NCBI GenBank assembly: GCA_910586755.1
Contig: CAJUJM010000024.1
Coordinates: 1 to 64,000 of the forward strand
Length of the DNA stretch: 64,000 nt
Reading direction: 5' to 3'
Source of the DNA: an uncultured Lachnospiraceae bacterium
Lineage (GTDB): Bacteria; Bacillota; Clostridia; Lachnospirales; Lachnospiraceae
In this document: positions 1 to 8,932 of the stretch, in pieces
How the letters are laid out: every line of letters begins with the position of its first letter
How positions within the stretch are numbered: position 1 is the first letter of the stretch
The notes under the pieces: generated by a model
What the model was told of the DNA's origin: nothing
What the model saw: the letters and a program-made list of their open reading frames with translations, nothing else
The model's database searches: none
Translations under genes and position numbers: made by a program

Positions 1-303
1 AAAGGATAGGATATATCTTATTATAGCACAAAAAGGGCATAACGTAAATAGGAATCAACAAAAAAACCCAGAAAGATTGAATTTCCTGGGATTTTAACGA
101 TCTATCTCATTGATTTTCTGGCTAAAACTGTAAAAGTCAGGCTGCTCGTTAATATTGATAGCAAATGCAGGCAGTCAAAATTTTATCTCTGGATAAATAT
201 CAAAAGGAATGTTATAATGGGAACACTTAACTAGGCAGCTCACAAGTCTGGTAAAAATCTGCTATGGAAGAATGAGGTGAGAGGGATCAAAAAAACATAT
301 CTT
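1..303. other. Gene-free left edge with a hairpin and a promoter-like -10
   Basis: No convincing coding sequence is visible. A hairpin at about 67-90 (cccag...ctggg) has an A-run on its left side, so it would act best as a terminator for leftward transcription. A TATAAT at 213-218 is a plausible -10 for the HipA-like gene, but no good -35 lies 17 bases upstream. The sequence from 213 (tataatgggaacac) resembles 28880-28893 in front of the SseB-like gene. A purine-rich aatgaggtgagag lies near 271-283. Confidence 0.4.
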
Positions 304-1356
304 ATGTTATAAGATACGCCGGTTTTAGAGATAGAAGAATACAAGTGTAAGGTATTAAATTACGATCTGCTGCCCATATCCCTTCGATATCCGGATGTAA
401 ACTATGATGATGTTATGCATGGCTGGACAGAAACCCGCGCTATGAATATTGGAAGAACCAACGCAAAAAAGCTGCTGGCCGGTTTTCGCATCAGCCAGAG
501 CAATCCGTATCTGATTGCCAGATTATTCCATTTTACGTCTCTTTCAGACTGCTATTGGATGAAAAAAGAAGGGGAAAGCCTTGATTGGAAACAGGTGAGC
601 CTGTTTGTCAATCCTTTGGAAAAAGAGGTCGCTGCAACGGCCCTTTTTGGTATCAGCAAGACGTTTCTTCCACTGCAGCAAAAAATCCATACTCCGGAAC
701 TGACTGTCCAGGGGATGGCAGCCAAAGCCTGGATTTGGGAGGAAGAAGGGCTGTTTCTGTATAAAGCCGGCAAAAAGGAACTTCCTGCCAGCCGGATTTT
801 AGATGCGTTAAAAATTCCCCATGTAAGTTACAGTCAGGCGGAAGCGAAGAGGTTAAAAGAGGTGGCAGACCAGCCCCATATTGACAAAATTTATTATAGC
901 GGTGAAAAAATAGTAAAATGCAAGATTATCTCTTCAGAGGAGATTGGGATTCTGCCGTGGGAAGATTTTCAGGTATGCTGTGGACGCCACGGCAAAAACG
1001 AATATGATTTGGTAAAGCAAATAGACGCTGCCAATTATTATAAAATGCAGGTGGCAGACTACATTCTGGGAAACGAAGACCGTCATGGAGGAAACTTTGG
1101 CTTTTTTATGGATAACCAAAACGGGAAGCTTTTGGGTCTTTATCCACTGATGGATCATGATCACGCTTTTTCAGATGAGGAAGCCATCCCGTCCCAGACT
1201 TCAGAACGGAATGAGACATTGCGGCAGGCCGCACAGGAAGCAATTACTCATGTAAATCTGGATTTTGACAAGGTTACAGAGATGGAAAGGCCGGAGGATT
1301 TAGAGGAAGGGCAATGGAAAGCGGTACTAAAAAGATGCCGGAGTATTGGCAGGTGA
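304..1356 (+). pseudogene. HipA-like kinase with a stop at codon 3
   Basis: The protein read from 415 (313 aa) resembles HipA-type Ser/Thr kinase domains. It has GNEDRHGGNFG around residues 219-229, matching the N-x-DRH-x-x-N catalytic loop, then an MDHDHAF segment near 246-252 that supplies the metal-binding Asp. The reading frame stays open upstream of 415 to an in-frame TAA at 310-312 and continues family-like (DTPVLEIEEYKCK, then VLNYDLLPISLRYP). Just before the TAA stands ATG TTA (304-309), so the ancestral start was probably 304 and codon 3 became a stop. The ATG at 415 has no ribosome binding site and would drop about 37 residues. It is either a recent pseudogene or translated from an internal start. 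No HipB-like antitoxin is adjacent. Confidence 0.55.
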
Positions 1357-1374
1357 CGCGAAGCGGCGCGTGCC
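1348..1374 (+). repeat. 27-bp motif shared with 40792-40818
   Basis: ggcaggtgacgc...cgcgtgcc matches 40792-40818 at 24 of 27 bases. It overlaps the stop codon of the HipA-like gene and ends 28 bases before the YkuD start. The other copy ends 29 bases before the glycosyltransferase start. No fold is equally good in both copies, so a protein-binding site or a shared leader is more likely than a structured RNA. Confidence 0.5.
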
Positions 1375-1402
1375 GTTACATAAGATTAGGAGGAAATTTG
1401 AC

Positions 1403-2311
1403 ATGAAAAGAAGATACAAATTTTTGGGAACCGGTATGGCGACGGGAGTGATGGTGATGCTGCTTTCCGGGGCTGTATTTGCAGCCGCTGAGAACGGCCC
1501 GGGGATGTCTGACGGAAAAAGCATTTTGCCTGCAGGAGACAAAGGCGGTGTGATCCGCAGGGACAGCGGAGCAGATCTGGTTCCGGAAGAAACGGAGCAG
1601 GAACCCGCCAGCGCTGTTTGGAAAAACGATCCTTCAGGAAAAGTGGAAGAGCTTCCCGGTGCGCCGGTGGACTCCTTGTCCGGCCTTACCTACGACATCC
1701 GGGAACTGACTGCCGCCAAGGCAGAAGACGTGGAGCAGATGATTGTTATCGCAGGCCATGACGGCACCTATGCCAGGGTAACTCTGTACCAGAAAAACCT
1801 TACCGGTTCCGACCCTTCTCAATGTCAGTGGACAGTTCTGGTGGATTCTGAGGGCCGTATGGGTCGAAACGGCATGGGGAAAGAGATAGAGGGAGACGAA
1901 AAGACCCCGGTAGGACTGTATACGGCCGGGATGGTATTCGGAAATAAAGAAAATCCCGGAACTGCTCTTTCTTATACCCATGTAACCCCGACTCACTATT
2001 GGGTGGGAGACTCCAATTCTCCTTATTATAATCAATTTGTTGACACTAAGGTGATTGGGGATGTGTTTGACAAAGGAAAGTCAGAGCATTTGTCCGCATA
2101 TGGGGCGGTGTACAATTACTGCCTGGATATGGGATATAACACTGACGGAACACCCCATAAAGGTTCCGCCCTGTTTTTACACTGCACCAATGGCTATGGA
2201 ACTGCTGGCTGTGTAGGGATTCCTGAGGAGGATATGGCGGAGATTTTGCGTCAGCTGAAGCCGGGAGCAAAGGTGCTTTTGGATTTGAGTGAGAATATTG
2301 GGAAATATTAA
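1403..2311 (+). CDS. Exported L,D-transpeptidase (YkuD family)
   Basis: This 302-aa protein is predicted to be exported and to act on peptidoglycan, where YkuD enzymes make 3-3 cross-links or attach proteins through a Cys nucleophile. The start is ATG 1403, preceded by AGGAGG at 1388-1393; an upstream in-frame ATG at 1346 lies inside the previous gene and has no such site. Residues about 1-27 form a signal peptide (KRR, then a hydrophobic run ending VFAAAE). The catalytic segment HCTNGYGTAGCVGI has His near 260 and Cys near 270, matching the family's H...GC pattern, although the usual Arg after GC is replaced. A Pro/Glu-rich linker joins the signal and the domain. It is followed by a strong terminator. 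Confidence 0.85.
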   Translation: MKRRYKFLGTGMATGVMVMLLSGAVFAAAENGPGMSDGKSILPAGDKGGVIRRDSGADLVPEETEQEPASAVWKNDPSGKVEELPGAPVDSLSGLTYDIRELTAAKAEDVEQMIVIAGHDGTYARVTLYQKNLTGSDPSQCQWTVLVDSEGRMGRNGMGKEIEGDEKTPVGLYTAGMVFGNKENPGTALSYTHVTPTHYWVGDSNSPYYNQFVDTKVIGDVFDKGKSEHLSAYGAVYNYCLDMGYNTDGTPHKGSALFLHCTNGYGTAGCVGIPEEDMAEILRQLKPGAKVLLDLSENIGKY

Positions 2312-2323
2312 CAGTTTAGACGA

Positions 2324-2367
2324 GGCTGTTGTACAATAGATGAATAATCACCTATTGTACAACAGCC
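2324..2367. terminator. Bidirectional intrinsic terminator
   Basis: A perfect 16-bp stem, ggctgttgtacaatag (2324-2339) pairing with 2352-2367, has a 12-base loop. It lies between the converging YkuD and Rpn-like genes and can end both transcripts. The T-tract on the plus side is interrupted (ccccctttctt). Confidence 0.8.
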
Positions 2368-2380
2368 CCCCTTTCTTAGC

Positions 2381-3352
2381 TTATGCAGTACATATCTGCT
2401 CCTTCAAAGAGTTCAATACCTCTTTTGTTAGCTCTGTAAATTCCAGAATCTCATCATCTGCTTTCCCTGCACGCAGCATTTTTAAAGCTAAAGCTGCTCT
2501 TTCTTCAGCACGTCCTTCAGCACGTCCTTCAGCGCGTCCTTCAGCACGTCCTTTTTCTTCAATACTTTCACTCAGATTGCACATAAGGTTCATTCTCCTT
2601 TCCATATCTCCCACCGTCTGAATCTGATATTCACCTTCCAAGATTTTCATTTTTTCTTTCGTTTTCAAAGCCGGAGACAGTAAAGCTCCTAAAAACCGGT
2701 GAAGATATAGCTCTTCTCTGCTCTCCGCTAATTCTTTAGGAAGATAAATGGTAATGACTGACTGCAAATCATATTTTCCGTAATCTTTCACGTTTCCCAC
2801 TAAATCCTGCGGATGAACAGCATATTCCACTGCCGTGTTTTCCAAGTATTCCGGACTGTTCATACAGATCCAAATGGAATAGACTTTTTTTATATCGTTA
2901 TACCTTGGGATTTCAAATTCTGTCCCTAATTGGGCTGAAATCTGTCTGGCATTGTAGAAAATACCTCTTGCAACAAGATCATAGGCCGGTTTCTGCTTCT
3001 GCGCTTCCACATCTACAATAATTTTTACCTGCTCCCTGTGATCGGGAGTATAAACATAGAAATGAACATCGTAAGTTATCGTGCCTTCATGTGGTATTTT
3101 ACTTTCCTGAGAAGTTCCTGTGATTTTACGCCCTTTATTGGTTTCTCCTGGCTTTACAGCCATCTTGGATACTTCAGGTTCTCCTTCAATCAAGGGAACG
3201 ATTTCTTCCGGATTCATCCCTTTAAACTCTGCTACAGTACCAGACAAAATATGGGCTAAAACGATTTTATGAGCCAACAGATTTTTCGCATGCTCATCAT
3301 ATTCAGCCATAATGTCCGCTATACTTAAATCCGATTTTAATTGTTCATCCAT
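2381..3352 (-). CDS. Rpn-family PD-(D/E)XK nuclease/transposase-like protein
   Basis: This 323-aa protein resembles the Rpn (recombination-promoting nuclease) family, annotated as PD-(D/E)XK nuclease family transposase. The core EGTITYDVHFYV...VKIIVDVEAQKQ carries the D and D/E-x-Q/K residues of this fold around residues 95-122. The C-terminal third ends in a tandem EGRA/EERA run encoded by four 12-bp repeats, then a short helical tail. A complete set of regions is present, so it may be active. Rpn proteins have been linked to DNA cleavage, horizontal transfer and phage defence; which applies here cannot be read from sequence. It stands alone and shares a terminator with the upstream convergent gene. 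Confidence 0.8.
   Translation of the reverse strand: MDEQLKSDLSIADIMAEYDEHAKNLLAHKIVLAHILSGTVAEFKGMNPEEIVPLIEGEPEVSKMAVKPGETNKGRKITGTSQESKIPHEGTITYDVHFYVYTPDHREQVKIIVDVEAQKQKPAYDLVARGIFYNARQISAQLGTEFEIPRYNDIKKVYSIWICMNSPEYLENTAVEYAVHPQDLVGNVKDYGKYDLQSVITIYLPKELAESREELYLHRFLGALLSPALKTKEKMKILEGEYQIQTVGDMERRMNLMCNLSESIEEKGRAEGRAEGRAEGRAEERAALALKMLRAGKADDEILEFTELTKEVLNSLKEQICTA
2506..2553. repeat. Four 12-bp tandem repeats inside the Rpn-like gene
   Basis: Units cagcacgtcctt run 2506-2517, 2518-2529, 2530-2541 (one change, cagcgcgtcctt) and 2542-2553. On the minus strand each encodes four residues (EGRA type). Because 12 is a multiple of three, copy-number changes would lengthen or shorten the protein without a frameshift. 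Confidence 0.9.
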
Positions 3353-3491
3353 TACTTCTTCCTCTTTATTATTGCACGGCCGGAGATGATTGCGGTATCC
3401 GGTTACTAAAATTTATCTGTTCGTATCTCATTATAACATCCGGCTTCTCAAAAAACAACTGACATTGGCCTGACCTTTACTTTTCTCACTG

Positions 3492-4373
3492 TTATAAAAA
3501 ATACTTCTCCCGCACAATCTCCACCGGCAATTCTTCCCCTGTCCAAAGCCGGAAAGCTTCCGCCCCCTGGTAAAGCAGCATGGGCAATCCGTTCATTGTC
3601 CGGCATCCGGCAGATCTTGCCAGTTTTAACAGCCTGGTTTCTCCAGGATTGTAGATAGCGTCGGCTACAAATAAATCTCTATGAAAATAAGAAGCATCCG
3701 GCAGCAGGCAGCGATCCGTATCCGGGGCCATGCCGATATTGGTGGCATTGGCCAGGATTTGGGCGGAGCCAATTTCACGGCGCAGAATGAGATCGTCATA
3801 GTCAAAGAGATTGACCTGGCATGAGGTCTGTTGATTTAGCGTATCCACGATTTGCCTGGTTCGGGCAATCAGGGGGCTGGAAGAACGGCTGAACAGGGAG
3901 ATCTCCCTCATCCCGTCCAGGGCGGACTGCACCAGAATGGCAGTGCCAGCGCCGCCAGCGCCAAACAGCACCATCTTCCGGCCGTTGTATTCCAGGCCGG
4001 CTTCCTTAAGAGAGCGCAAAAATCCCAGCCCATCGGTGGTGTGTCCGGTAAGGACGCCATCTTCATTGACAACGGTATTGACTGAGCCGCCGATCCGGGC
4101 GGCAGGAGAGAGATGGTCGCAAAGAGCGGCCATTTTATTTTTACAGGGCATGGTCAGGTTAAAGCCCCGGCAGTTTAAACGTTTTAAACCGTCTACCGTG
4201 GCCTGTAGAGTATCTTCACTGGCTTTAAAAGCCAGATAGCAGTAGTCCAGCCCAAGCTGGCGAAAGCCCTCGTTGTGCATCATAGGGGACTTACTGTGGC
4301 TTACCGGATCTCCCAACAGGCAGATGAGCCGGGTATGGCCGGTGATTTCATAAGCAGGCGGAGCTTGTGTCAT
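3492..4373 (-). CDS. aroE: Shikimate dehydrogenase
   Basis: This 293-aa protein reduces 3-dehydroshikimate to shikimate with NAD(P)H in aromatic amino acid synthesis. It has the substrate-binding SHSKSP (residues 25-30), the catalytic Lys in NLTMPCK (Lys78), Asp114 in TTDGLGF, and the Rossmann loop GAGGAG (138-143). The loop IGGSVNTV is one residue longer than the common IGAVNTV. An AGGAGGT site precedes the ATG on the minus strand. It is monocistronic and divergent from the two-component operon. A quinate/shikimate (YdiB-like) specificity cannot be excluded. Confidence 0.9.
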   Translation of the reverse strand: MTQAPPAYEITGHTRLICLLGDPVSHSKSPMMHNEGFRQLGLDYCYLAFKASEDTLQATVDGLKRLNCRGFNLTMPCKNKMAALCDHLSPAARIGGSVNTVVNEDGVLTGHTTDGLGFLRSLKEAGLEYNGRKMVLFGAGGAGTAILVQSALDGMREISLFSRSSSPLIARTRQIVDTLNQQTSCQVNLFDYDDLILRREIGSAQILANATNIGMAPDTDRCLLPDASYFHRDLFVADAIYNPGETRLLKLARSAGCRTMNGLPMLLYQGAEAFRLWTGEELPVEIVREKYFL

Positions 4374-4514
4374 GACGGATACCTCCTGAAAAATTGATGA
4401 AGCTTCTTAGGAATTATATCATGAATCGCCATGGAGGACAATGTTTTCATTTTCAGGGAAATATGGTACTATAAGAAGAAAAGGACGATAAAGCATAGAA
4501 AGGGAACACAGCCC

Positions 4515-6116
4515 ATGTATCGTATTGTGGTTGCAGATGACGAGGAAGAATTAAGAAAAGCCATTATTCGGAAAATCCCCTGGGAGGAAATAGGATTTCT
4601 GGTAGTGGGGGAGGCGGAAAACGGGGCGGAAGCCCTGAGGCTGGCGGAGGAACTGGAGCCGGATCTGGTGCTGACGGATATTCGGATGCCTTTTATCTCG
4701 GGAATTGAGCTGGCAAGGCAGATAAGGGAGATACGCCCTGCCACACAGATTGCATTTTTAAGCGGTTATGATGATTTTACCTATGCTCAGAAGGCAATCC
4801 AGTATAATATTATCAGCTACATGCTAAAGCCTATCTCCATGGTTGAGCTGACAGAAGAACTAAAGCGGATCAAGGCAAAGCTGGATCAGATATTTTCAGA
4901 ATTTGCGGCCTGGCGTCAGGAGACTATGGATATTCATGTATTTTTGATCTCTCTTTTGCTGGCAGGTTATCAGGATGACAGGGAAAAAAGCGGAGAGGAT
5001 TTGGAATCCTGGGTTTTAAAAAAGGCAGAGGAATGCGGCCTTCTGGGGGAGAAGGGCAAACCAGGACAATATGTGGTAATGACCACTGCTGTCCGCGCCC
5101 CGGGCGGGAAGAATTGTACCGGACCAGAATATGTGTATCCCATTGACAGTATTTTGGAAAAATACCTTGGACATGCCAGCTTTTATGCAGGAGACACCGT
5201 TGTATCCTTTTTGATGGGGACCCGGGAAGATTTTGACAAGTACCTGTATATTGCGGCGGAAAATATTGCCCAGAGCATGGAACGAATCCTGGAGGTAGAG
5301 CCTTGCATAGGGGTCAGCCGGTCTACGGGCAGGCTGACAGAATGCCGCCGGGCTTATCTGGAGGCGTCAGATGCCCTGGCTTATGCCAGAAACAGTAAAA
5401 GCCGGATTCACTTTATTGCAGATGAGGAGCCTTACCAGGCCGGAGATCTGGATCAGATTAAGCGTCTGGAGCAGGAACTTGCGGGACTTATCCGAACCGG
5501 ATCCCAGAAAGAGTTGGAAGAGTATTTAAAACGGGAAAAGGAACGGTCCGGCGGTCTGCTCCGCAGCCGGACTCAAATACAGGGACTGGCGGCAGAAATT
5601 TATTCCCGGACAGGCCGGATGCTGACCGCAGTATCCGGGGAAGAAAAGGCAAGGCATGCCAAAGAATCCTACGAAATGTGCCGCCAGCGTCTGGACAGCG
5701 CGGCGGAGGATAAGTTGTGGGAAGCTTTTGAAGAATTTTGTCTCAGATCCTGGGATCTGATTTCTGACCAGAGGAAAAAGAGCAGCCAGGTTCTCTGCGA
5801 AAAAGCGGTCCGGATGATGGAGGAGAAATATTCTGACCCGGGATTGTCCCTGTCCCAGGTCAGCGGATCCATCGGTGTCAGCCCCAACTATTTAAGCGCT
5901 TTAATGAAAAAGGAGACAGGAAACACTTTTATTGATTTGCTGACCCGCATCCGCATTGAGACAGCCAGAAAACTGCTGCTGGACACTGCCATGAAGATTC
6001 GGGATATTTCGGAACAGTGCGGCTACAGCGATCAACATTATTTCAGCTATTGTTTTAAAAAGTATACCGGCCAGTCCCCAAACGCCCTGCGCCGGCAGAA
6101 TGAAGGAAAAGTATGA
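4515..6116 (+). CDS. Response regulator, CheY receiver plus AraC-type DNA-binding domain (YesN-like)
   Basis: This 533-aa regulator has an N-terminal receiver (acidic ADDEE at 7-11, phospho-Asp55 in LVLTDIRMP, Lys105 in LKP), a central linker of about 300 residues and a C-terminal AraC/XylS double helix-turn-helix (CEKAVRMMEEKYSDPGLSLS, then the CGYSDQHYFSYCFKKYTGQSP signature). The start at ATG 4515 begins MYRIVVADDE; an upstream in-frame ATG at 4431 would add 28 non-family residues. Its stop overlaps the kinase start (ATGA), so the pair is translationally coupled. It probably activates the mgl genes downstream in response to a sugar. Confidence 0.9.
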   Translation: MYRIVVADDEEELRKAIIRKIPWEEIGFLVVGEAENGAEALRLAEELEPDLVLTDIRMPFISGIELARQIREIRPATQIAFLSGYDDFTYAQKAIQYNIISYMLKPISMVELTEELKRIKAKLDQIFSEFAAWRQETMDIHVFLISLLLAGYQDDREKSGEDLESWVLKKAEECGLLGEKGKPGQYVVMTTAVRAPGGKNCTGPEYVYPIDSILEKYLGHASFYAGDTVVSFLMGTREDFDKYLYIAAENIAQSMERILEVEPCIGVSRSTGRLTECRRAYLEASDALAYARNSKSRIHFIADEEPYQAGDLDQIKRLEQELAGLIRTGSQKELEEYLKREKERSGGLLRSRTQIQGLAAEIYSRTGRMLTAVSGEEKARHAKESYEMCRQRLDSAAEDKLWEAFEEFCLRSWDLISDQRKKSSQVLCEKAVRMMEEKYSDPGLSLSQVSGSIGVSPNYLSALMKKETGNTFIDLLTRIRIETARKLLLDTAMKIRDISEQCGYSDQHYFSYCFKKYTGQSPNALRRQNEGKV

Positions 6117-7834
6117 AAAAGAAAAAAACGCAGGCCGGATATTCTCTTTCCGTCATTATGACCGTTCTGGTGGTGGGGATTGTCCTGGCGGCATTTGCAG
6201 CTGGCTTTCTGGTATTTGTGGCAGTGTATAACAGCTCTATGCGTAACAATACCATCACTGCCAGTGAGCAGGCTGTGGTTCAGGTTACCAACACGGTCAG
6301 TGATTACACAAAAAACATGAGGGAATTGATGGAGCTGATTCAGGGGTATTACCGGGACAGTCCCGACAGCCGGAATACGGCAATTGACACCTTAATTCTT
6401 ACCCGCAATGATACGGTACTGGTAACCTGTTATGACGAAACCGGAACCCTTTTGGAAAGCTGGTCCGGCAGGCACGGGATTAAGGAACAGGTATTTAAAA
6501 ATCTTTCCTTAAATCTGAATGTTGCCGCTGAAGATGGAAAGATGACCATCTCCAAACCCCATGTGGAAACGCTTTTGGCAGATTATTACCCCTGGGTGGT
6601 TTCCATCCAGCAGCCTATGACGGCGGCGGACGGAAGCCGGAACCTTGTAGTGATGGATATCCGGTTTTCCCAGATTGCCGATTATGTAGATGAAGTGGGA
6701 ATCGGCCAGCATGGATACTGCTTTATTATGGACGGGGAAGGGGATATGGTCTATCACCCCCAGCAGCAGCTGATTTTTTCCGGCCTGAAGGAGGAACGGC
6801 TGGAACTGTTACAAAACAGCCCAGACGGGTATCTGGAATATTCCGATGTGATTTATACCATTAAAACCATGGCGGACAGCGGCTGGCGAGTGGTGGGGGT
6901 TAGCTATGTAGACGAACTGATTACCAGGAGAGTCCGGAATGTGGCTGTCCTTTTGCTGGGGCTTCTGCTGCTGGTACTTTTTACTGCTGTCTGCAGCAGT
7001 CTGGTATTTTCCAGAATGATTTCCAAACCAGTAAAAAATCTGATTAAGGCCATGGGAGAATTTGAGGGGAACGCCTCGGATTTCACTTATCATCCGGTGG
7101 AAGGAAGCCGGGAAATCGGCGCTTTGTCCCAGTCCTTCGGCCACATGGTAGTCCGGATTCAGCAGCTGATGGAAAAGGTCCGGGAGGAAGAGATTACCTT
7201 GCGGAAGGCAGAGCTGCGGGCATTGCAGGCCCAGATTAACCCTCACTTCCTTTATAATACTTTGGACTCTATTGGATGGATGTGTGAAGAAGAGCGAACC
7301 CGGGAAGCGGTGGAGATGGTAAATGCCCTGGCGAAATTATTTCGCATCAGTATCAGCAGGGGCCACGAGATTATTTCAGTGGAAAAGGAACTGGAACATG
7401 CCAGGAGTTACCTGAAAATTGAGAAATTTCGTTATAAGGAGCAGTTTTCCTATTCTTTTGATGTGGACGAAGAGTGTCTCAAGTACTATTGCAATAAAAT
7501 TACTCTGCAGCCCATAATTGAAAATGCCATTTACCACGGCCTGGATCGAATGGTGGACGAGGGAGAAATCCGAATCAGCGTAAAATCCCGGGAGAATAAC
7601 CTGATTTTTATGGTGGAGGACAATGGGATTGGCATGACAAAGGAGCAGTGCCGGGAAATTTTGGAAGGAACCAGCGGGGACAAGACCGGCATTGGAATCC
7701 GCAACGTCAACAACCGGATTAAGATTTATTTTGGAGAAGAATATGGAATCCGGATTGACAGCGAGCTGGACGAGGGAACCAAAGTCATCATCACTATGCC
7801 TAAAATAGGAGAGGGCGGATATGAAGAACGGTAA
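6113..7834 (+). CDS. Sensor histidine kinase (YesM-like, Cache plus HAMP)
   Basis: This 573-aa membrane kinase partners the preceding regulator. It has an N-terminal transmembrane helix (about 12-38), an extracellular Cache-type domain, a second helix (about 277-300, VAVLLLGLLLLVLF), a HAMP segment and the His_kinase/HATPase pair. The phosphoacceptor lies in QAQINPHFLYNTLD (His378), and the ATP site has N-box IENAIYHGL and G-boxes DNGIGM and GIGIRN. The gene overlaps the downstream binding-protein gene by 14 bases, indicating one operon and suggesting that the lipoprotein delivers the ligand signal to the Cache domain. Confidence 0.9.
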   Translation: MKKKKTQAGYSLSVIMTVLVVGIVLAAFAAGFLVFVAVYNSSMRNNTITASEQAVVQVTNTVSDYTKNMRELMELIQGYYRDSPDSRNTAIDTLILTRNDTVLVTCYDETGTLLESWSGRHGIKEQVFKNLSLNLNVAAEDGKMTISKPHVETLLADYYPWVVSIQQPMTAADGSRNLVVMDIRFSQIADYVDEVGIGQHGYCFIMDGEGDMVYHPQQQLIFSGLKEERLELLQNSPDGYLEYSDVIYTIKTMADSGWRVVGVSYVDELITRRVRNVAVLLLGLLLLVLFTAVCSSLVFSRMISKPVKNLIKAMGEFEGNASDFTYHPVEGSREIGALSQSFGHMVVRIQQLMEKVREEEITLRKAELRALQAQINPHFLYNTLDSIGWMCEEERTREAVEMVNALAKLFRISISRGHEIISVEKELEHARSYLKIEKFRYKEQFSYSFDVDEECLKYYCNKITLQPIIENAIYHGLDRMVDEGEIRISVKSRENNLIFMVEDNGIGMTKEQCREILEGTSGDKTGIGIRNVNNRIKIYFGEEYGIRIDSELDEGTKVIITMPKIGEGGYEER

Positions 7835-8807
7835 AAAAAATATCAGGGCCCTGATAGGCCTGGGAATATTCTTGCTGGCGGTAGGCGCAGGGACCAGCGG
7901 ATGCCAGGTTCAGAAAGATAACAGCAGAAAAGCCCGGGTGGCGGTGATTGTAAAATCAACGGAGTCTGCTTTCTGGAAATCGGTACAGGCCGGGGCCAGC
8001 TCGGCCTGTACCGAGTACAACCTGCAGATGAGCTTTGAAGGACCGGATTCTGAGGAAGATTACGAGACTCAGAACCGGATGATTGAGGATGCTGTTGAGG
8101 AAGGCGTGGAGGCCATTGTATTTTCGGCGGTGGACTATAACGCCAACAGCGAGGCTATTCAGGAGGCGGCCAGAAAAGGTATAAAGATAGTAGTCATTGA
8201 CAGTGATGTGAATGCCAGCCAGGTAAGCAGCCGCATTGGCACAGATAATTTCCAGGCCGGATTTATGGCGGGGGAGGCGGCGCTTCAGGCTGACGAAGAA
8301 GAAATTTATATCGGCATTGTCAATTATGATATCCATTCCGCTAATGGCCAGGGCCGGGAGGCCGGTTTTCGGGAATGTATTGCCGGGGATGAAAGAGTAA
8401 AAGGCGTGGAGACCATCAATGTCCTTTCTACTACTGAGGATGCCAGAGAAGGCACTAAGGAGATGCTGAAAAATCACCCGGAGATTAACGTTATTGTCAC
8501 TTTCAATGAGTGGACCAGTCTGGGGGTAGGATGGGCTATCCGGGATTTGGGGTGCAAGGATCAGGTTTGGGTGACGGCTTTTGACAGTAATGCAGTTTCT
8601 GTAGGGATGTTGGAAACCGGAGAGGTAGACAATCTGATTGTCCAGAACCCTTACGCAATGGGTTATCTGGGAGTGGAAACTGCTTTTGACTTAATCAGCG
8701 GCCGGAAAAAACCGGAGGAGTGGGTGGTAACCGAGACGATTCTGGTAAACCGGGAAAATATGTTTGAAGAGGAGTGTCAAAAAATCCTTTTTCCCTTTAA
8801 TCAATAA
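7821..8807 (+). CDS. Sugar-binding lipoprotein of the RbsB/Peripla_BP_4 type, probably a sensor partner
   Basis: This 328-aa lipoprotein has a signal peptide ending in the lipobox GTSGC (Cys about 29), followed by the two-lobed periplasmic-binding-protein fold typical of ribose/galactose-type ABC systems (KARVAVIVKST, then EEGVEAIVFSAVDYN and VTAFDSNAVSVGML). Its start lies inside the kinase gene, so it is translated with the two-component system and not with the transporter, which has its own binding protein. By analogy with binding proteins that present sugars to membrane kinases, it most likely reports ligand to the YesM-like kinase (inference). It could instead be a second receptor for MglAC. 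Confidence 0.8.
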   Translation: MKNGKKNIRALIGLGIFLLAVGAGTSGCQVQKDNSRKARVAVIVKSTESAFWKSVQAGASSACTEYNLQMSFEGPDSEEDYETQNRMIEDAVEEGVEAIVFSAVDYNANSEAIQEAARKGIKIVVIDSDVNASQVSSRIGTDNFQAGFMAGEAALQADEEEIYIGIVNYDIHSANGQGREAGFRECIAGDERVKGVETINVLSTTEDAREGTKEMLKNHPEINVIVTFNEWTSLGVGWAIRDLGCKDQVWVTAFDSNAVSVGMLETGEVDNLIVQNPYAMGYLGVETAFDLISGRKKPEEWVVTETILVNRENMFEEECQKILFPFNQ

Positions 8808-8875
8808 CTGGCAATATGATAAAAATTTATACTGTTTTTGTGGATATTTGTATATACTTTTAATAAAAAGTGGTT

Positions 8876-8909
8876 TATAATATATCTTGTGGGGGCAAAA
8901 ACCCACAAG
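8876..8909 (+). promoter_or_regulatory. Likely -10 and leader hairpin upstream of mglB
   Basis: TATAAT at 8876-8881 is a good -10 in an AT-rich stretch, but the -35 region is weak, as expected of an activator-dependent promoter. Immediately downstream is a hairpin, cttgtggg (8886-8893) with cccacaag (8902-8909). It would sit at the 5' end of the message and could stabilise it. GAGGAGG at 8921-8927 is the ribosome binding site. Confidence 0.55.
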
Positions 8910-8932
8910 ATCATTATTTAGAGGAGGATACT

